DNA from: Pseudomonadota bacterium
GTDB taxonomy: Bacteria; Pseudomonadota; Gammaproteobacteria; Burkholderiales; Burkholderiaceae
Length of the DNA: 41,692 nucleotides
Assembly: GCA_963205525.1 (NCBI GenBank)
Contig: CAUJJP010000083.1
Span: 1 to 41,692, forward strand
Reading direction: 5' to 3'
The notes under the pieces were generated by a model, which did not search any database, was not told the DNA's origin, and worked only from the letters and a program-made list of their open reading frames with translations. The stretch's first letter is position 1. Each line of letters opens with the position of its first letter. The position numbers and the translations under genes are program-made. Shown in pieces: positions 40,172 to 41,692 of the stretch.

Positions 40172-41525
40172 AGACGCTGCCGCCGCCGCCGCGCGGCTGG
40201 CAGTCGACGCCGCCGCCGTGGCGCTCGGCGATCTGGCGCACCAGCGACAGGCCGAGGCCGACCCCGCCCTCGCGCTCGGCATGCCCGGGCAAACGGAAGA
40301 AGGCCTCGAAGACGCGCTCACGGTAGGCCTCGGGCACCCCCGGCCCGCGATCGGCCACGCGCAGCACGGCCTCGCCACCCTCGCGCGCCACCTGCAGCTC
40401 CACGCGCTCGCCGCCGTAGCGGCGCGCGTTCTCCAGCAGGTTGCGGATGGCGCGGCGCAGCAGTCGCTCCTGGCCCTGGACGACGACGCTGTCGCCCGCC
40501 ACCTCGGCCTGCACGCGCGCACCCTCCTCGGCCGCCAGGCCGAGCAGGTCCACCGCCTCCGGCGCCGGCCAGGCATCCGGCGCCGCAGCGTCCAGCCGGC
40601 TCGCGAGCAAGACTTCCTCGACCAGCGCATCGAGCTCGGCGATGTCGGTCCGGATCTCTTCCTGCAGCGCCTGGCGCTGCGGCGCAGGCGCATCGTCTTC
40701 GAGCATGGCGAGCGCCATCTTCAGCCGTGCCAGCGGCGATCGCAGCTCGTGGCTGGCGTTCGCGAGCAGGCTCTGGTGGGCGCGCAGCAAGGACTCGATG
40801 CGTGCCGCCGCGCGGTTGAAGCTGGCGCCCAGCGCCGCCACCTCGTCGCGCCCGTCCTGCGCCACCCGTTGGTGCAGGGCACCGGCGCCGAAGGCTTCCA
40901 CGCCCTGCTTGAGCGCCTCCAGCCGGCGCGTGAGCCGGCGCACGACCGGGAACGCGCCGGCCGCGACGGCGGCGAACAGCACCGCCAGCAGCGCCAGCAG
41001 GGTGACCCCGCGCGGCACCAGCACACCGCCGTCCAGCGTCGTCCAGGGCAGCACGGGCGAGCGTGGTGGCGGCGGCCCCCCGGCGCGGCCCGGGCCGGCG
41101 GGACCGTCCTCACCCGGCGGCCCGAGGTGGCGCGGATTGCGCGGCTGGATGATCCACAGCGTGCGGCCGTCGTCCAGGGCGATCGGTTGCATGCGCCGGA
41201 ACGGCGGCGACAAGTCGTTCTCGCGCCGCTGGAAGCCGCCCGATGCGGCGATGCGCTGGCCGTTTGCGGCGTCCAGCGCCAGCGGCAGGCGCAGCCGCTC
41301 GGACCAGGCGAGCAGCGCCGCCGCCTGCTCCGTCAGCGGCGCGTCGGGCGCCGGCAGCGAGCGCTGCATCAGCTCGCCCCAGGCGACGATGCGCTCGCGC
41401 TGGGCGGCCTCGATGCGCTCGCGCTCCTGCTCCAGGTGGCGCTGCACCAGCCAGCCGGTGGCAAGCGCGAACAGCGCCAGCGCGGCCACCACGGTGAGCC
41501 AGATGCGCAGGTACAGCGAACGCAT
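40146..41525 (-). CDS. Two-component sensor histidine kinase
   Basis: A 459-residue membrane kinase. TM1 is at about 7-28, followed by a periplasmic sensor of about 140 residues with a Gly/Pro-rich segment (about 132-158), then TM2 (about 172-196). HAMP spans about 196-248. The DHp box is NASHELRSPLARL with the phospho-acceptor His259. The ATP-binding domain has N (LLENARRYGG), G1 (VADRGPGVP), F and G2 (GVGLGLSLV) boxes. It resembles CpxA/RstB-type kinases. No response regulator gene lies within the 167 bases upstream, which is unusual. The start at 41525 is family-like; no strong ribosome site. Confidence 0.92.
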   Translation of the reverse strand: MRSLYLRIWLTVVAALALFALATGWLVQRHLEQERERIEAAQRERIVAWGELMQRSLPAPDAPLTEQAAALLAWSERLRLPLALDAANGQRIAASGGFQRRENDLSPPFRRMQPIALDDGRTLWIIQPRNPRHLGPPGEDGPAGPGRAGGPPPPRSPVLPWTTLDGGVLVPRGVTLLALLAVLFAAVAAGAFPVVRRLTRRLEALKQGVEAFGAGALHQRVAQDGRDEVAALGASFNRAAARIESLLRAHQSLLANASHELRSPLARLKMALAMLEDDAPAPQRQALQEEIRTDIAELDALVEEVLLASRLDAAAPDAWPAPEAVDLLGLAAEEGARVQAEVAGDSVVVQGQERLLRRAIRNLLENARRYGGERVELQVAREGGEAVLRVADRGPGVPEAYRERVFEAFFRLPGHAEREGGVGLGLSLVRQIAERHGGGVDCQPRGGGGSVFSLRLPLA

Positions 41526-41551
41526 GAGGATGAAGCTGCCGGGCTGCCGGG

Positions 41552-41568
41552 CTTCAGAGCCTGTGAAG
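41552..41568. promoter_or_regulatory. Inverted repeat upstream of the sensor kinase
   Basis: CTTCA (41552-41556) and TGAAG (41564-41568) flank a 7-base centre, 27 bp before the kinase start. It could be a regulator site. On the minus strand it is followed by a direct repeat of CCCGGCAG. The role is not shown. Confidence 0.3.
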
Positions 41569-41596
41569 ATATGAATCGTGCCCGCGCCGGGGTGGG

Positions 41597-41676
41597 CCAG
41601 GGGGCGGGGGGTGGCGCGGCGCGCGGCCCCGGCGCGCCCCCCCGGGCAGCGGCGCCACACCCCCCCGCCCCCCTGG
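41597..41676. repeat. Fold-back G/C-run inverted repeat at the right edge
   Basis: The arm at 41597-41617 (CCAGGGGGCGGGGGGTGGCG...) recurs in reverse complement at about 41651-41676, with G-runs one base longer and an extra TG. The intervening DNA is pure G/C. Runs that differ only in length suggest sequencing or assembly error at a contig edge. No gene is supported in 41570-41692. Confidence 0.5.
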
Positions 41677-41692
41677 CCGCCCCCGCCCAGCG

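Noticed and set aside
38531..40693. 720-residue minus-strand frame opposite the MATE gene
   Set aside because: Its low-complexity Arg/Gln/His content and lack of any domain mark it as a shadow of the transporter and kinase genes.

Overview
The window is a GC-rich (roughly 70%), densely packed chromosomal segment. It looks like a betaproteobacterium of the order Burkholderiales, probably near the Rubrivivax/Leptothrix/Comamonadaceae branch. The signs are a ftsK-lolA-rarA operon, a Bug/TctC-type binding protein, a long (403-residue) TrpS, AcnB, and the general protein flavour. This is inferred from gene content; no marker search was run. No phage, insertion sequence, CRISPR array or rRNA operon was recognised. 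Both window edges carry odd inverted repeats that may be assembly edges.

Layout. 1-391: edge region with a possible gene tail and a 17-bp inverted repeat. 392-2760: secreted hypothetical, GAF-domain protein, alpha/beta hydrolase. 2853-3606: an AbrB/VapB-type antitoxin and PIN toxin pair whose promoter is overlaid by a palindrome. 3645-6236: aconitase B, followed by three tandem hairpin repeats. 6464-8059: small membrane protein and a lipoprotein S41 protease. 8204-12903: valS, a degenerate hydroxyacid dehydrogenase homologue, galU. 12964-14696 (minus): cysM, Nudix hydrolase, tusA-like gene. 14762-18468: tRNA-Leu(CAA), rhomboid protease, NAD-binding epimerase, iron-sulfur flavin reductase, Bug-type binding protein. 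18556-25234: hotdog thioesterase, feruloyl-CoA-synthase-like ligase, divergent TetR regulator and a livHMGF-type ABC transporter, together a plausible aromatic-acid or branched-chain-acid uptake and activation region. 25396-30519 (minus): Crp/Fnr regulator, ftsK, lolA, rarA. 30763-32403: trxB, rpmB, rpmG and a strong terminator. 32458-34737: a divergent chemotaxis pair. 34837-36740 (minus): purN, rsmB. 36830-40171: trpS, esterase, MATE pump. 40146-41525 (minus): sensor histidine kinase.

The most interesting segment is the chemotaxis pair. A small periplasmic single-Cache protein (minus) and a methyl-accepting chemotaxis protein (plus) diverge from a 279-bp gap. The gap carries a sigma-28 (FliA)-like promoter facing each gene, and the one facing the receptor has a perfect GCCGATAA -10. 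The receptor has an in-frame TGA at codon 33, right after its first membrane helix, so it is either a recent pseudogene, a truncated receptor or a sequence error. Other points worth a look are the hydroxyacid dehydrogenase homologue with Arg and His apparently exchanged at the catalytic positions, the cysM-nudix-tusA operon, the tRNA-Leu placed 18 bp before a rhomboid gene, a rpmB promoter embedded in the trxB stop codon, and several genes with a -10 box only 6-8 bases before the start codon.

All calls rest on reading the translations and the DNA by eye. Start sites were chosen by Shine-Dalgarno sequences, family N-termini and overlaps.
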